Origin: CAYUKK01 sp964445305
GTDB taxonomy: Bacteria > Acidobacteriota > Aminicenantia > Aminicenantales > UBA8522
Length of the DNA: 35,407 nt
Reading direction: 5' to 3'
Assembly: GCA_964445305.1 (NCBI GenBank)
Contig: CAYUKK010000080.1
Span: 1 to 35,407 of the forward strand
The notes below the pieces were generated by a model. It did no database searches and was not told the origin of the DNA. It saw only the letters and a program-made list of their open reading frames with translations. Positions 8,284 to 17,276 of this stretch are shown in pieces (the first letter of the stretch is position 1; each line of letters starts with the position of its first letter). Position numbers and translations under genes: made by a program.

Positions 8284-11200
8284 ATGAGGATCGCTAAGGT
8301 TGCCATCGAGCGTCCCGTGACAACGCTCATGTTCTACGTGGCTGTCGTGCTTCTTGGCTTCGTTTCGCTTCGTCAGTTGAGCGTCGACCTCCTCCCCGAC
8401 ATCAGCTATCCCCGGTTGTCGGTCGTCACCCAGTATGCAGGTGTGGCCCCGGAAGAAATCGAGACGCTCATCACCGCTCCTCTTGAGGCAGCGGTGAGTC
8501 GCATCCCCGGTCTCCGCCGCGTCGAGTCGGTGTCCAAAGAAGGTGTGTCCTACTTGACGCTGGAGTTCGCCTGGGGCACGGACATGGACTTTGCCATGCT
8601 CCACGCCCGGGAAAAATTGGACAGTGTGCGCTATCTCCTTCCCGAGGCCGCTGAAAACCCGACCATCATCCCCCTCGACCCGAAAAGCAAGCCCATCATG
8701 GTCATCGCCATTTCCGGCGAGGCGACACTCCTTGAACTTAAAGAGCTGTGCGAGGACTTCATCAAACCGCGGCTGGAGCAAATCGAGGGCATCGGCTCGG
8801 CTGAAGTGGCTGGTGGTGTGGAAAGGGAGATCCAAATCGAAGTCAAGCCCGAGCTCCTTTCCCTCTACGGCCTGACGATCGAAGAGGTGGCTCGCCGTAT
8901 CGACGCTTTCAACCGCAACCTCCAAGGCGGCAACATTCGGAAGGGCAAGTTCAAGTACGCTCTCCGGGTTGTCGGCGAGTTCGAGGTCATCGCGGAAATC
9001 GGCGAGATCAGCCTGCGCACAACCAAGGAAAGAGGAGTTGTTCGCCTCCGCGATATTGCGACCATTCAAGACTCCATTAAGGAGCGCCAGGGGGCGACTC
9101 GCCTCAATGGCGAGGAAAGCATCGGCATTCTTGTCCGCAAGGAATCCGGAGCTAACACTGTTGAGGTTACCCGTCGGGCAAGGGCTCTTCTGGAGCAGAT
9201 AAGAAGAGAATATCCAAGGGTTAAGATCCAGGTCATCTCCGAACAGTCGCGCTACATCGAAGAGGCCATTGCCTCGGTTAAGGAAGAAATCATCGCTGGC
9301 GGCATCCTCGCTTTCCTCGTCCTGCTCATTTTTCTTCAGGAAATGAGGACCGCCTCCATCATCTTCGCCGTTATCGCCATTTCTGTGATTGCTACCTTCA
9401 ACCTCCTCTTTTTCCGCAACCTGACGCTCAACATCATGTCGCTCGGAGGCCTGGCCCTGGCCGTGGGCATGCTCGACGACACCGCCGTCGTCATCTCCGA
9501 GAACATCTTCCGTCACAAGAGCTTGGGAAAAAGCTTGGCCGAGGCAGCCTATGTGGGCACCAAGGAAGTCGGGATGGCGGTTAGCGCGACAATATTCACG
9601 ACCATCGTCGTCTTTCTCCCCGTTATCTACGTCCACGGTGTGGCTGGCCAGCTTTTCCGCGACCAGGCCTTGACGGTGACCTTCGCGCTCCTCGTTTCTC
9701 TCTTCGTCTCACTGACGCTCATCCCCATGCTTTCTTCCCGGACATTCGAGGTCAAGCCGGCCATCCAAAAGGCAAAAGGAGACAAGGAAAAGCGCCGTCC
9801 CCCGGCGACGAGAAGCCCGCGCTCTCCCCGGCGGTTTCTCATTGCTCCTTTCCGGGGGCTGCGCTGGCTCATCTATTTCATTCCTCGCTTCTTCCTGAAA
9901 ATAGTGAGCTTCCTGATGAGCTTCATGGGTCAGCTCCTCCTTTTCCTCTATCATTACCTGACCGTGCCCTTCCGTCCTCTCATCAAAGCCGTTTTCAAGG
10001 GATTTAACCTCGTTTATGAGAGGTTCACCATCCGCTACCATCGGTTTCTCGTCTGGAGCCTTGACCATAAGGAAAAGATCCTTGGCATCTCGCTGGGCTT
10101 CTTCGGCCTGACTTTTTTGCTTGGCGCCTTGCTTCCCCGGGAACTCATGCCCAAGCTCCGGGTTTCCTCTTTTGAGGTCTATCTGCGTGCGCCGGTGGAT
10201 TACTCTTTCGAGCAGACGGCCGAGGTTGTTGCCGCCGCAGAAAGATGGCTGGGGCAGAAGGAGGCAGTGAAGACCTACTTCTCTGAGGTGGGGATTATCA
10301 GCGGCATGGAAAGCCTCAACCCCGATGTGTCCATCAATTCAGCCCGCCTCCGGGTTGAAGTCCAGCACCCAGATGTGCTGGACACAACAATCGAGGAGCT
10401 CAGGAAGTGGTTCGGCAATTTCCCCGATGTCAGCGTTTCCCTCATCAAGGAGCAAACAACCCTGGCTCAGTTTCTGGCCTTTTCTACATCAGAGCTGGGG
10501 CTAAAAATCAAGGGCGACGACCTCGATACCCTGAAACGCATAGCCCTCGAGCTCCGGGAAAAGTTAAGGACTGTCCGCGGTATTGCCGATGTCAACATCA
10601 GCCTGGAGGAGGGGAAACCGGAGTTCTTAATCAGGCTCCGCAAAACAGCCCTGGAAAAATACGGGCTTTCACCTGACGCTGTTGGCACCTATCTCGTCAA
10701 CGCTGTCCAGGGGAAAGTAGCGACTCAGCTGCGGGAGCTGGAAAAGAAATACGACATCCGTATCCGGCTCGAAGAATCGACGCGAGAAAACGTCGACGCC
10801 CTTCTCAATCAGCCGGTCCTCTATCAGGGACAGGCTGTCCCCTTGCGAGAGCTCGTTGATTGCGAGATTGCCCTGGGTCCCAAAGAAATCCACAGGGAGA
10901 ACCAGCAACGGGAAGTCCTCGTCACAGCCAACCTCAGGGGAGTCAAGATCAGCCAAGTTTCGCCTCAAGTCAGGGCAAAGGTGGAAGAAATAAACTTGCC
11001 CCCCGACTATCGAGTTGTCTTCGGCGGCGAGCAGGAAGAGATGGCCAAATCGTTCCGGAGCCTCATCTGGGCTTTTCTCCTCTCGGCTCTCCTCGTTTAC
11101 ATGATCATGGCCGCCCAGTTTGAGTCGCTTCTTCATCCTTTCTTGATCATGTTCACGATCCCCATGGGCTTGGCTGGCAGCTTTCTGGCTCTTTTTGCGA

Positions 11201-11556
11201 CCCGACAGAGTATCAACGTCATTTCGGTCATCGGGATCATCGTCCTCATCGGCATCGTCGTTGACAATGCCATCGTCAAGGTCGATTATACCAACCAGCT
11301 GCGGCGGGCCGGCCTGCCGCTGCGGGAAGCCGTCGTCGAAGGAAGTCGAGTTCGGCTGAGACCCATCCTCATGTCGTCCATCACGACCGTGTTCGGGCTG
11401 ATCCCTCTTTCCCTGGGGTTGGGCGAAGGGGCGGAGTTGCAGCGGCCGCTGGGAATCGCCGTCATCGGCGGCCTCCTTTTCTCGACCTTCCTGACGCTTA
11501 TCCTGATCCCCGTGGTTTATGAGTTGGTCGAGAAAGGCCGCGACAAAAAAAGATAG
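8284..11556 (+). CDS. RND efflux permease 1 (HAE1/AcrB family)
   Basis: A 1090-residue inner-membrane proton antiporter with the standard 12-helix, two-porter-loop plan. Helix 4 carries the paired acidic residues D398 and D399 in GMLDDTAVVISEN, equivalent to D407/D408 of AcrB. The helix 10 region reads IGIVVDNAIVKVDYTN, with Asp where AcrB has K940 and an unusual Lys further along. Between helices 6 and 7, at about residues 490-570, lies a long insert, first basic and proline-rich and then hydrophobic, that explains most of the extra length. It follows the adaptor by 6 bp and is separated from the second permease by 1 bp. The substrate is unknown; drugs, bile-like compounds or lipids are all possible. 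Confidence 0.94.
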   Translation: MRIAKVAIERPVTTLMFYVAVVLLGFVSLRQLSVDLLPDISYPRLSVVTQYAGVAPEEIETLITAPLEAAVSRIPGLRRVESVSKEGVSYLTLEFAWGTDMDFAMLHAREKLDSVRYLLPEAAENPTIIPLDPKSKPIMVIAISGEATLLELKELCEDFIKPRLEQIEGIGSAEVAGGVEREIQIEVKPELLSLYGLTIEEVARRIDAFNRNLQGGNIRKGKFKYALRVVGEFEVIAEIGEISLRTTKERGVVRLRDIATIQDSIKERQGATRLNGEESIGILVRKESGANTVEVTRRARALLEQIRREYPRVKIQVISEQSRYIEEAIASVKEEIIAGGILAFLVLLIFLQEMRTASIIFAVIAISVIATFNLLFFRNLTLNIMSLGGLALAVGMLDDTAVVISENIFRHKSLGKSLAEAAYVGTKEVGMAVSATIFTTIVVFLPVIYVHGVAGQLFRDQALTVTFALLVSLFVSLTLIPMLSSRTFEVKPAIQKAKGDKEKRRPPATRSPRSPRRFLIAPFRGLRWLIYFIPRFFLKIVSFLMSFMGQLLLFLYHYLTVPFRPLIKAVFKGFNLVYERFTIRYHRFLVWSLDHKEKILGISLGFFGLTFLLGALLPRELMPKLRVSSFEVYLRAPVDYSFEQTAEVVAAAERWLGQKEAVKTYFSEVGIISGMESLNPDVSINSARLRVEVQHPDVLDTTIEELRKWFGNFPDVSVSLIKEQTTLAQFLAFSTSELGLKIKGDDLDTLKRIALELREKLRTVRGIADVNISLEEGKPEFLIRLRKTALEKYGLSPDAVGTYLVNAVQGKVATQLRELEKKYDIRIRLEESTRENVDALLNQPVLYQGQAVPLRELVDCEIALGPKEIHRENQQREVLVTANLRGVKISQVSPQVRAKVEEINLPPDYRVVFGGEQEEMAKSFRSLIWAFLLSALLVYMIMAAQFESLLHPFLIMFTIPMGLAGSFLALFATRQSINVISVIGIIVLIGIVVDNAIVKVDYTNQLRRAGLPLREAVVEGSRVRLRPILMSSITTVFGLIPLSLGLGEGAELQRPLGIAVIGGLLFSTFLTLILIPVVYELVEKGRDKKR

Positions 11557-11557
11557 G

Positions 11558-14500
11558 ATGAGGATATTTATCGAAAGGCCGATTGCCACAGTCATGGTTT
11601 TCCTGGCCGTGGCTTTTCTAGGCGCCTATTCTTTTCTCAACATCCCCCTCGAGCTGGCGCCGAAGGAGGACTTTCCCCAGATTACCATCCAGACGCCCTG
11701 GAGCGATGTTCCCCCTGAGATTATCCAGACACAGGTGACAGCGCCCCTTGAAGAGGTCGCTTCAACAGTCAAAGGCGTTAGAAAAATCACGTCGAGCTCG
11801 TCGATTGGATTGTCCCGGATTGTCGTCGAGTTCAACCCGGGCACCAACATGGAGTTTGCCCGGCTCGAGCTCGTGGAGAAAATCGCTCGCATTCGCCACG
11901 AGCTTCCCTATGCGGCCAACCGGCCTCAAATCATCCCCTACATTCCCGAGGATTTCCAGACGGCCGACTTCCTCCACTACACCATTTCCGGGGATTACTC
12001 CCTCCAGGAGCTCCGGGAGATGCTCAAAGAGAAGCTTGAATACGGGCTGGGCGCGGTCAAGGGTGTCGCTGGCGTCGAAGTCCTCGGTGGGGCTGACCCG
12101 GAAATCCGTATTACCCTCAATCGCGAAAAGACCCAAGCCCTGAACATCCATCCCTACCAGGTTCTTCTGGCTCTTAACCGCTGGAATCAAACTTACCCGG
12201 CCGGCCGCATCCAGAAAGGCCAGCAAGAATATCTCTTCAAAATCGCCAGCCCTCTCCAGAGCCTCCGAGAGATCGAGCAGATGATCATCGCTCATCAGGG
12301 CGGCGTCGCCATTAAGCTCAAGGATATCGCGACCGTCGAGCCGACCTACGGCGAAATCCGTTATCTCAACCGAATCAACGGCCAGCCGACCATCCGCCTC
12401 ATTATCCATAAGGAGAAAGGGACGAGCACGCTCAAAGTGGCCCGGGCGGTCAAGAATCGGCTCGAAGGCATCAAGAAGGAGTTGCCGCGGAACCTTATTT
12501 TCCGCGTCGTCAACGACGAAAGCAAGGAAATCATGAAGAGCCTCCGCGAACTCTTCCTGCTGGTTGGAGTTATTTTGGCTGTCATTTTCCTCCTTGTTTT
12601 CGCCATTTTGCGGAGTTTCAGGCCTTCCCTCCTCATCCTCAGCTCGATCTTTTTTTCTGTCCTCATCACCTTCAACTTGATTTACTTTTTCAAGGTTTCC
12701 ATCAACATGCTCACCTTGGGCGCGCTGGCGCTCGGGTTCGGCCTTTTCGTGGATAACTCCATCGTCGTGTTCGAAAACATCCTCCGCTTGAGGGAGAGGG
12801 GCTTGCCGCCCGTCAAGGCGGCCATCCAAGCGCCCAAAGAGGTCATCACGGCTGTTTTCGCCTCGACCCTGACGACAATCGCCGTTTTTTTCAGCTTCCC
12901 CTATTTCCAGGGCCGCCTCAAGATTTACTATCTGCCGCTCGGGATTGTCATTGCCTCGGCCCTGGCTGTCTCGCTTTTCGTCTCCTTTTCCCTCATCCCG
13001 GCTCTAAGCCCGCAGCTCCTGATGATGAAGCGCAAAGAACGGCCGGAGAGGGTTCGCCAGCTCTACGAGCGGTTTGTCCGCATCTGTCTCCGTCATCCCC
13101 TGGAAGTATTGCTCATTGTTGGCTTCCTTTTCTATGGAAGCTATCGCTGGTTCAAGAAAGAGGTGACCATCGGCGAGTTTTTCCGCTGGTATTCGCGCGA
13201 CAGGCTCATCGTCTCGGTCAGCATGCCACCCGGCACAGACCTCGAGAGGACCGACGAGGTCGTCCGTAAGTTCGAAGCCAAAGTCAGGGAGAAAGACTAC
13301 GAGAAAGAGATGAACTCGAGGGTCACGGCCGAGAATGCCTTTATCGAAATCACTTTCCCGCCCGAGGTCGAGTTCTCATTCCATCCCTACGCGCTCAAGG
13401 AAGAGCTCATCCAACTGGCCACCCAGTTTGCCGGGTTGAGCGTCGGCATCTACGGCTTCGACCCGCAAGGATACTATTCGAGCTTTGGCACGGGCACTTT
13501 TTACGACTCTTCCATCAAGTTCTTTGGCTATAACCTGAAAAGGCTTAAGGATATCACCAGCGAGCTCGAACGAAGGCTCAAGCAGAATCCCCGGGTCAAG
13601 GAGACCCGGATCGTATCCAGCCGTTACGGGTGGTGGCGGGTGGATTCTTTTGAGCACATCCTCAAGGTCGACCGGGAAGCCATGAAAAAATACGAGATTG
13701 ACCCCCAGTATCTTTTTTACCATATCCAGGCGCTGTTGCGAGGAGAATTCTCATCGCCCGTGAGGTGGCGTTCCGAGGGAAAGGAGGTAGCTATTTCCAT
13801 CAAGTTTCCGGAGGCAGAGCGCCTTGACCTCAACGCCCTCCTCGAATCCCTCATCCGGACTCCAACTGGAGAATACCTGAGGCTGGGCGAGATTTCCCGT
13901 CTCGAAGAAAGACCTGTCGCCGGCTCTATTGACAGGGAAAATCAGCAGTTCCAGCAGACGCTCATGTGGGAGTTTCGAGGCCCGGCCAAGGCGGCGGAAA
14001 ACTACAAGAAGGCCATTTTCGCCAGCCTGAAACTCCCCCCGGGTTTCACGGCCACACTCGAGGAGACCTGGCGCATGACCGAGGAGGAAAAAGTCCAGAT
14101 CAAGATGGCTATCCTTTTCGCTCTGGTCATCATCTTCATGATCCTTTCCTCCCTCTACGAATCCTTCATTCAAGCTTTTTTCATCATCCTGGCTGTGCCG
14201 CTGGCCATGATTGGCGTCTTCCTTGCCTTTGTCATCGCCGATTTCTCCTTCGATTCCTCGGCTTATATCGGTGTCATCCTCTTGGCTGGCATCGTCGTCA
14301 ACAACGCCATCCTCCTTGTCGATCATATCAATTTAAAGCGGCGGCAGGGACTGGCCCTTCTCGAGGCCGTCGTCCAGGGCGCCAGGGATAGGGTCCGCCC
14401 CATCTTCATGACGACCGGCACGACCGTGCTCGGCATGTTTCCGCTCTTGCTCATTCAGGCTGAGGTAGCCAAGAGAAGGATCTGGGCATCCCTCGCTCTT

Positions 14501-14638
14501 TCCACGGTGGGCGGGCTCATCAGCTCGACCATCTTCATCCTCATCGTCATCCCGATTTTTTATTTTTACGGCGAAAAAGTCGGTGAGGGCGTGCGAAACT
14601 GGCTGGCCGAGCTTGGACGGGCTCGCCAAAAACTTTAG
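11558..14638 (+). CDS. RND efflux permease 2 (HAE1/AcrB family)
   Basis: A 1026-residue RND pump. The ATG at 11558 is chosen because it lies 1 bp after the previous stop and begins MRIFIERPIA, the standard RND N-terminus; an in-frame start at 11519 would lie inside the preceding gene. Helix 4 reads GLFVDNSIVVFENI, so the second acidic residue of the AcrB pair is Asn (D399, N400). The helix 10 region is LAGIVVNNAILLVDHIN. It is clearly distinct from permease 1 in sequence, so the two are not a recent duplication. One adaptor with two permeases recalls MdtABC, whose permeases form a mixed trimer; that this pair does the same is an inference. Confidence 0.93.
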   Translation: MRIFIERPIATVMVFLAVAFLGAYSFLNIPLELAPKEDFPQITIQTPWSDVPPEIIQTQVTAPLEEVASTVKGVRKITSSSSIGLSRIVVEFNPGTNMEFARLELVEKIARIRHELPYAANRPQIIPYIPEDFQTADFLHYTISGDYSLQELREMLKEKLEYGLGAVKGVAGVEVLGGADPEIRITLNREKTQALNIHPYQVLLALNRWNQTYPAGRIQKGQQEYLFKIASPLQSLREIEQMIIAHQGGVAIKLKDIATVEPTYGEIRYLNRINGQPTIRLIIHKEKGTSTLKVARAVKNRLEGIKKELPRNLIFRVVNDESKEIMKSLRELFLLVGVILAVIFLLVFAILRSFRPSLLILSSIFFSVLITFNLIYFFKVSINMLTLGALALGFGLFVDNSIVVFENILRLRERGLPPVKAAIQAPKEVITAVFASTLTTIAVFFSFPYFQGRLKIYYLPLGIVIASALAVSLFVSFSLIPALSPQLLMMKRKERPERVRQLYERFVRICLRHPLEVLLIVGFLFYGSYRWFKKEVTIGEFFRWYSRDRLIVSVSMPPGTDLERTDEVVRKFEAKVREKDYEKEMNSRVTAENAFIEITFPPEVEFSFHPYALKEELIQLATQFAGLSVGIYGFDPQGYYSSFGTGTFYDSSIKFFGYNLKRLKDITSELERRLKQNPRVKETRIVSSRYGWWRVDSFEHILKVDREAMKKYEIDPQYLFYHIQALLRGEFSSPVRWRSEGKEVAISIKFPEAERLDLNALLESLIRTPTGEYLRLGEISRLEERPVAGSIDRENQQFQQTLMWEFRGPAKAAENYKKAIFASLKLPPGFTATLEETWRMTEEEKVQIKMAILFALVIIFMILSSLYESFIQAFFIILAVPLAMIGVFLAFVIADFSFDSSAYIGVILLAGIVVNNAILLVDHINLKRRQGLALLEAVVQGARDRVRPIFMTTGTTVLGMFPLLLIQAEVAKRRIWASLALSTVGGLISSTIFILIVIPIFYFYGEKVGEGVRNWLAELGRARQKL

Positions 14639-14696
14639 GACCTGGGAGCGCGCAAAACGGGAAGAACACTCCAAACCTCTCGAAAAGGAGGAAAAA

Positions 14697-15767
14697 ATGG
14701 CTGACCTGACCGTGGGAGAACTCAAGGACAGGATCGCCGGCTTCGCCAGGCAAAAGATTATTCATGAACCAACACCATTCCGCAGGCTAGACCGGCTGTC
14801 GGCTGAGCTGGGCGGCCCGGAGATTTTCATCAAACGCGATGACCTCACGGGGCTTGCTTTCGGCGGCAACAAATCGCGCAAGCTTGAGTTCATTATAGCC
14901 GACGCCCTGAACAAGAAAGCCGATACTATCATCACCTGGGCAAGCCTCCAGTCCAACTGGTGCCTCCAGACCGCTGTGGCGGCACGTCAGTTTGGCCTGC
15001 GTCCCATCCTGGTTTTGTTCAAAACCTACGATTTGGAGCCAGATTACGATGGCAACTTGCTCCTTGATTTCATCGCCGGCGCGGATATCCGAATCAGGGA
15101 AGCCGAGAGAGGAAAGGTCATAGGTGAGGAGCAAGCCGCCCCGGTCGTCGAAGAAATTGCCTGGGAAGTCAGGCAAAAAGGAGGCGTGCCGTATGTTGTC
15201 TCGGTGGGCGGGTCGATGACTGGATTTTCCATGGATTTGCCGCTCGGCGCAGTGAGCTACGTGGCCGCGCTGGTTGAGCTCGTCGAACAGGCGGAAGGTC
15301 AGGGGGTTGGCCTCACCCATGTCCTCCACGCCACGGGCTCGGGAGCGACCCAAGCCGGCTTGACCGTTGGCGCCACGGCCCTGAAGTCAGGGCTTCGGAT
15401 CATCGGTATCAGCGTTTCCGATAGCGCTCGGTCTTTCACTCCGATTGTGCTCAAGATAGCCCGGCAGACTGAGAGGGCGCTCGGGCTCGAACCTGTCCTT
15501 CAGGCGGAGGATGTCGTTGTCCTGGACGATTATCTTGCCGCTGGTTACGGTGTCCTAACCCGTGAGGTCGCTGAAGCCATTCGTTTGATTTTCATTCACG
15601 AGGGGATCATCCTTGACCCCGTCTATACAGGCAAGGCCTTTGCCGCCCTCCTTGACCTCGTCCGACACGGATTTTTTTCGAAGCAGGACAGGGTAGCTTT
15701 TATCCATACGGGAGGCACTCCGGCATTATTCCCTTACCGTAAGAAGCTCGTCGAGTTCCTCAGCTGA
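14697..15767 (+). CDS. D-cysteine desulfhydrase / ACC deaminase-family PLP enzyme
   Basis: A 356-residue fold-type II PLP enzyme. The ATG at 14697 has AAAGGAGG directly upstream and gives MADLTVGELK; an upstream in-frame start overlapping the RND gene is rejected. The motif FGGNKSRKLEF places the Schiff-base lysine at K59. IKRDDLTGLAFGGNK is typical of the DcyD/ACC deaminase family, and HATGSGATQAGLTVG is the glycine-rich phosphate-binding loop. Likely reactions are breakdown of D-cysteine to pyruvate, sulfide and ammonia, or deamination of a related amino acid; the exact substrate cannot be decided from sequence alone. It follows RND permease 2 by 58 bp. Length is slightly above the usual 325-340. 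Confidence 0.85.
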   Translation: MADLTVGELKDRIAGFARQKIIHEPTPFRRLDRLSAELGGPEIFIKRDDLTGLAFGGNKSRKLEFIIADALNKKADTIITWASLQSNWCLQTAVAARQFGLRPILVLFKTYDLEPDYDGNLLLDFIAGADIRIREAERGKVIGEEQAAPVVEEIAWEVRQKGGVPYVVSVGGSMTGFSMDLPLGAVSYVAALVELVEQAEGQGVGLTHVLHATGSGATQAGLTVGATALKSGLRIIGISVSDSARSFTPIVLKIARQTERALGLEPVLQAEDVVVLDDYLAAGYGVLTREVAEAIRLIFIHEGIILDPVYTGKAFAALLDLVRHGFFSKQDRVAFIHTGGTPALFPYRKKLVEFLS

Positions 15768-15815
15768 AGCAGTAAGAAGGGTGGTCATATTTTAAGTCTG
15801 AGAAGGAGAAAAACC

Positions 15816-16320
15816 ATGCATCTCGCCACGAAAACCACCTGCCGACTGTTTCCTTCAAGGTGCGCGGCGGCATCAACCTCATGCACAACTTGAGGCCAGA
15901 AGAAAAGAGGCACGGCGTCATCACGGCCTCGACGGGCAATCACGCCTTATCCATCGCCTACGCCGGCCGTCACTTCGGCGTTCCAGTGACTGTAGTCATG
16001 CCCGAGGAGGCTAACCCGGTCAAGGTGAAAGCAATCCAGGCTCTTGGAGCGCGGACATCATCCTTGTTCCCGTCGGGGGCGGAAGCGGTGCCTCTGGCTG
16101 CTGCCTGATTAAAAAGGAGATAAAACCCCAAGTCCAGGTCATCGGTGTCCAGGCGGAAAAAGCTCATGCCGCTTATCTCTCCTGGAAAGCCAAGCGAATC
16201 ATTCGGGACAAAATGGAGACCGTGGCCGAGGGTCTGCAGACTCAGATGGGTTATGAACTGACGCAAGAAATACTTCAGGCGCTGCTCACAGATTTCATCC
16301 TCGTCTCGGATGAAGAGATG
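15816..16320 (+). pseudogene. Threonine dehydratase (threonine ammonia-lyase) remnant with internal and terminal deletions
   Basis: A start-like ATG at 15816 behind AGAAGGAG is followed, out of frame, by HENHLPTVSFKVRGG from 15827, which in intact enzymes lies about 45-55 residues from the start. The PLP lysine motif (SFKVRG) and ITASTGNHALSIAYAG are intact. At about 16050, after KVKAIQALGA, the sequence jumps to ADIILVPVGGGSG in another frame, so roughly 90-100 residues are missing. The second piece runs through VQVIGVQAEKA and LQTQMGYELTQEI to about 16320 (FILVSDEEM), then stops resembling the family 9 bp before the end of hflC. A working enzyme would convert threonine to 2-oxobutyrate and ammonia; this one cannot. 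Confidence 0.85.
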
Positions 16321-16328
16321 TTCACAGC

Positions 16329-17276
16329 TTATTTCTTCTCTGAGCTTCGCAAGAATTTGAGGAATTCGCTATCTGAGGAGAGAAGAAGCCAGGTTTCACT
16401 GTCGAGGCTCTGGCGGTAGGTCTCGAGCGTCCTGAGGAATTGGTAGAAATCGGGGTCGAGGCTATAAGCCTGCGCATAGATCCTCGTCGCCTCGGCGTCA
16501 GCTTTGCCCCGGATTTCCTGAGCCCTGCGGTAAGCCTCTGATTGGATGCGCTTCAATTCTTTTTCTTTCTCGCCCCGGATCTCGGCGCTCTTGCCGTCGC
16601 CCTCGGAGCGGTATTTCGAAGCAATCCGCTTCCTCTCCGCGATCATACGGTCAAAGACCTTGCGCTGGACCTCGTCGACGTAATTGATCCTCTTGATCCT
16701 TACATCCTTGAGCTCCACCCCGAACTGGGGCGTGATTTTCGAGGCATTCTCGAGGATGAGCTGGGCAATCCTTTCCCTCCCCACCTCGATCTTGCCGATT
16801 ACCTCGCCGCTCTCGAGCAGGGCAGCCTCCTCGGTCATCTCGAATTCCCGGTTGGACGAGCGCACCACCTCAATCAAATCGAACTTGGCGATAGCATTCC
16901 TCGTCTCCCCGTCGATAATATCATCCAGCCGTGATTGCGCTCCTCTCTCGTCGCGCACACGCTGGTAGAAGACGAGGGGGTCGCTCACCCGCCATCGAGC
17001 GTACGTGTCCACCCAGATGTATTTCTTGTCCTTAGTCGGAATCTGGTTGGGGTCGCCGTCCCATTCGAGCCACCGCTTTTCGAAATAGTGGGTCTTCTGG
17101 ATGAAAGGAGCCTTGAGATGGAGGCCGGGAGAGGTGATGGCGCCTCCGATAGGCTCTCCAAATTGGGTGATGATGACTTGGTTGGTCTCGGAGACTATAT
17201 AGACAGCGTCGGCAAGGACCAGCAAGCCGATGAGGATAACGCCGATAATGAGCAGATTTCTTGTGGCCGGGCTCAT
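16329..17276 (-). CDS. hflC: HflC, SPFH/band-7 membrane protein
   Basis: A 315-residue protein with one N-terminal membrane helix (about residues 7-27, LIIGVILIGLLVLADAVYIV) and a periplasmic SPFH domain with VSETNQVIITQFGEP at its start. A long charged helical segment follows at about 215-270 (ERKRIASKYRSEG, EIRGEKEKELKRIQ). HflC pairs with HflK in a large complex that surrounds and restrains the FtsH protease in E. coli; a role beyond this is not visible. Its ATG overlaps the hflK stop (ATGA), so translation is coupled. The 3' end lies 9 bp from the threonine dehydratase remnant. Confidence 0.93.
   Translation of the reverse strand: MSPATRNLLIIGVILIGLLVLADAVYIVSETNQVIITQFGEPIGGAITSPGLHLKAPFIQKTHYFEKRWLEWDGDPNQIPTKDKKYIWVDTYARWRVSDPLVFYQRVRDERGAQSRLDDIIDGETRNAIAKFDLIEVVRSSNREFEMTEEAALLESGEVIGKIEVGRERIAQLILENASKITPQFGVELKDVRIKRINYVDEVQRKVFDRMIAERKRIASKYRSEGDGKSAEIRGEKEKELKRIQSEAYRRAQEIRGKADAEATRIYAQAYSLDPDFYQFLRTLETYRQSLDSETWLLLSSDSEFLKFLRSSEKK

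Noticed and set aside
8131..9636. 501-codon open frame opposite the first RND permease
   Set aside because: Antisense shadow of a well-supported gene; the translation is acidic and low in complexity, with no domain.
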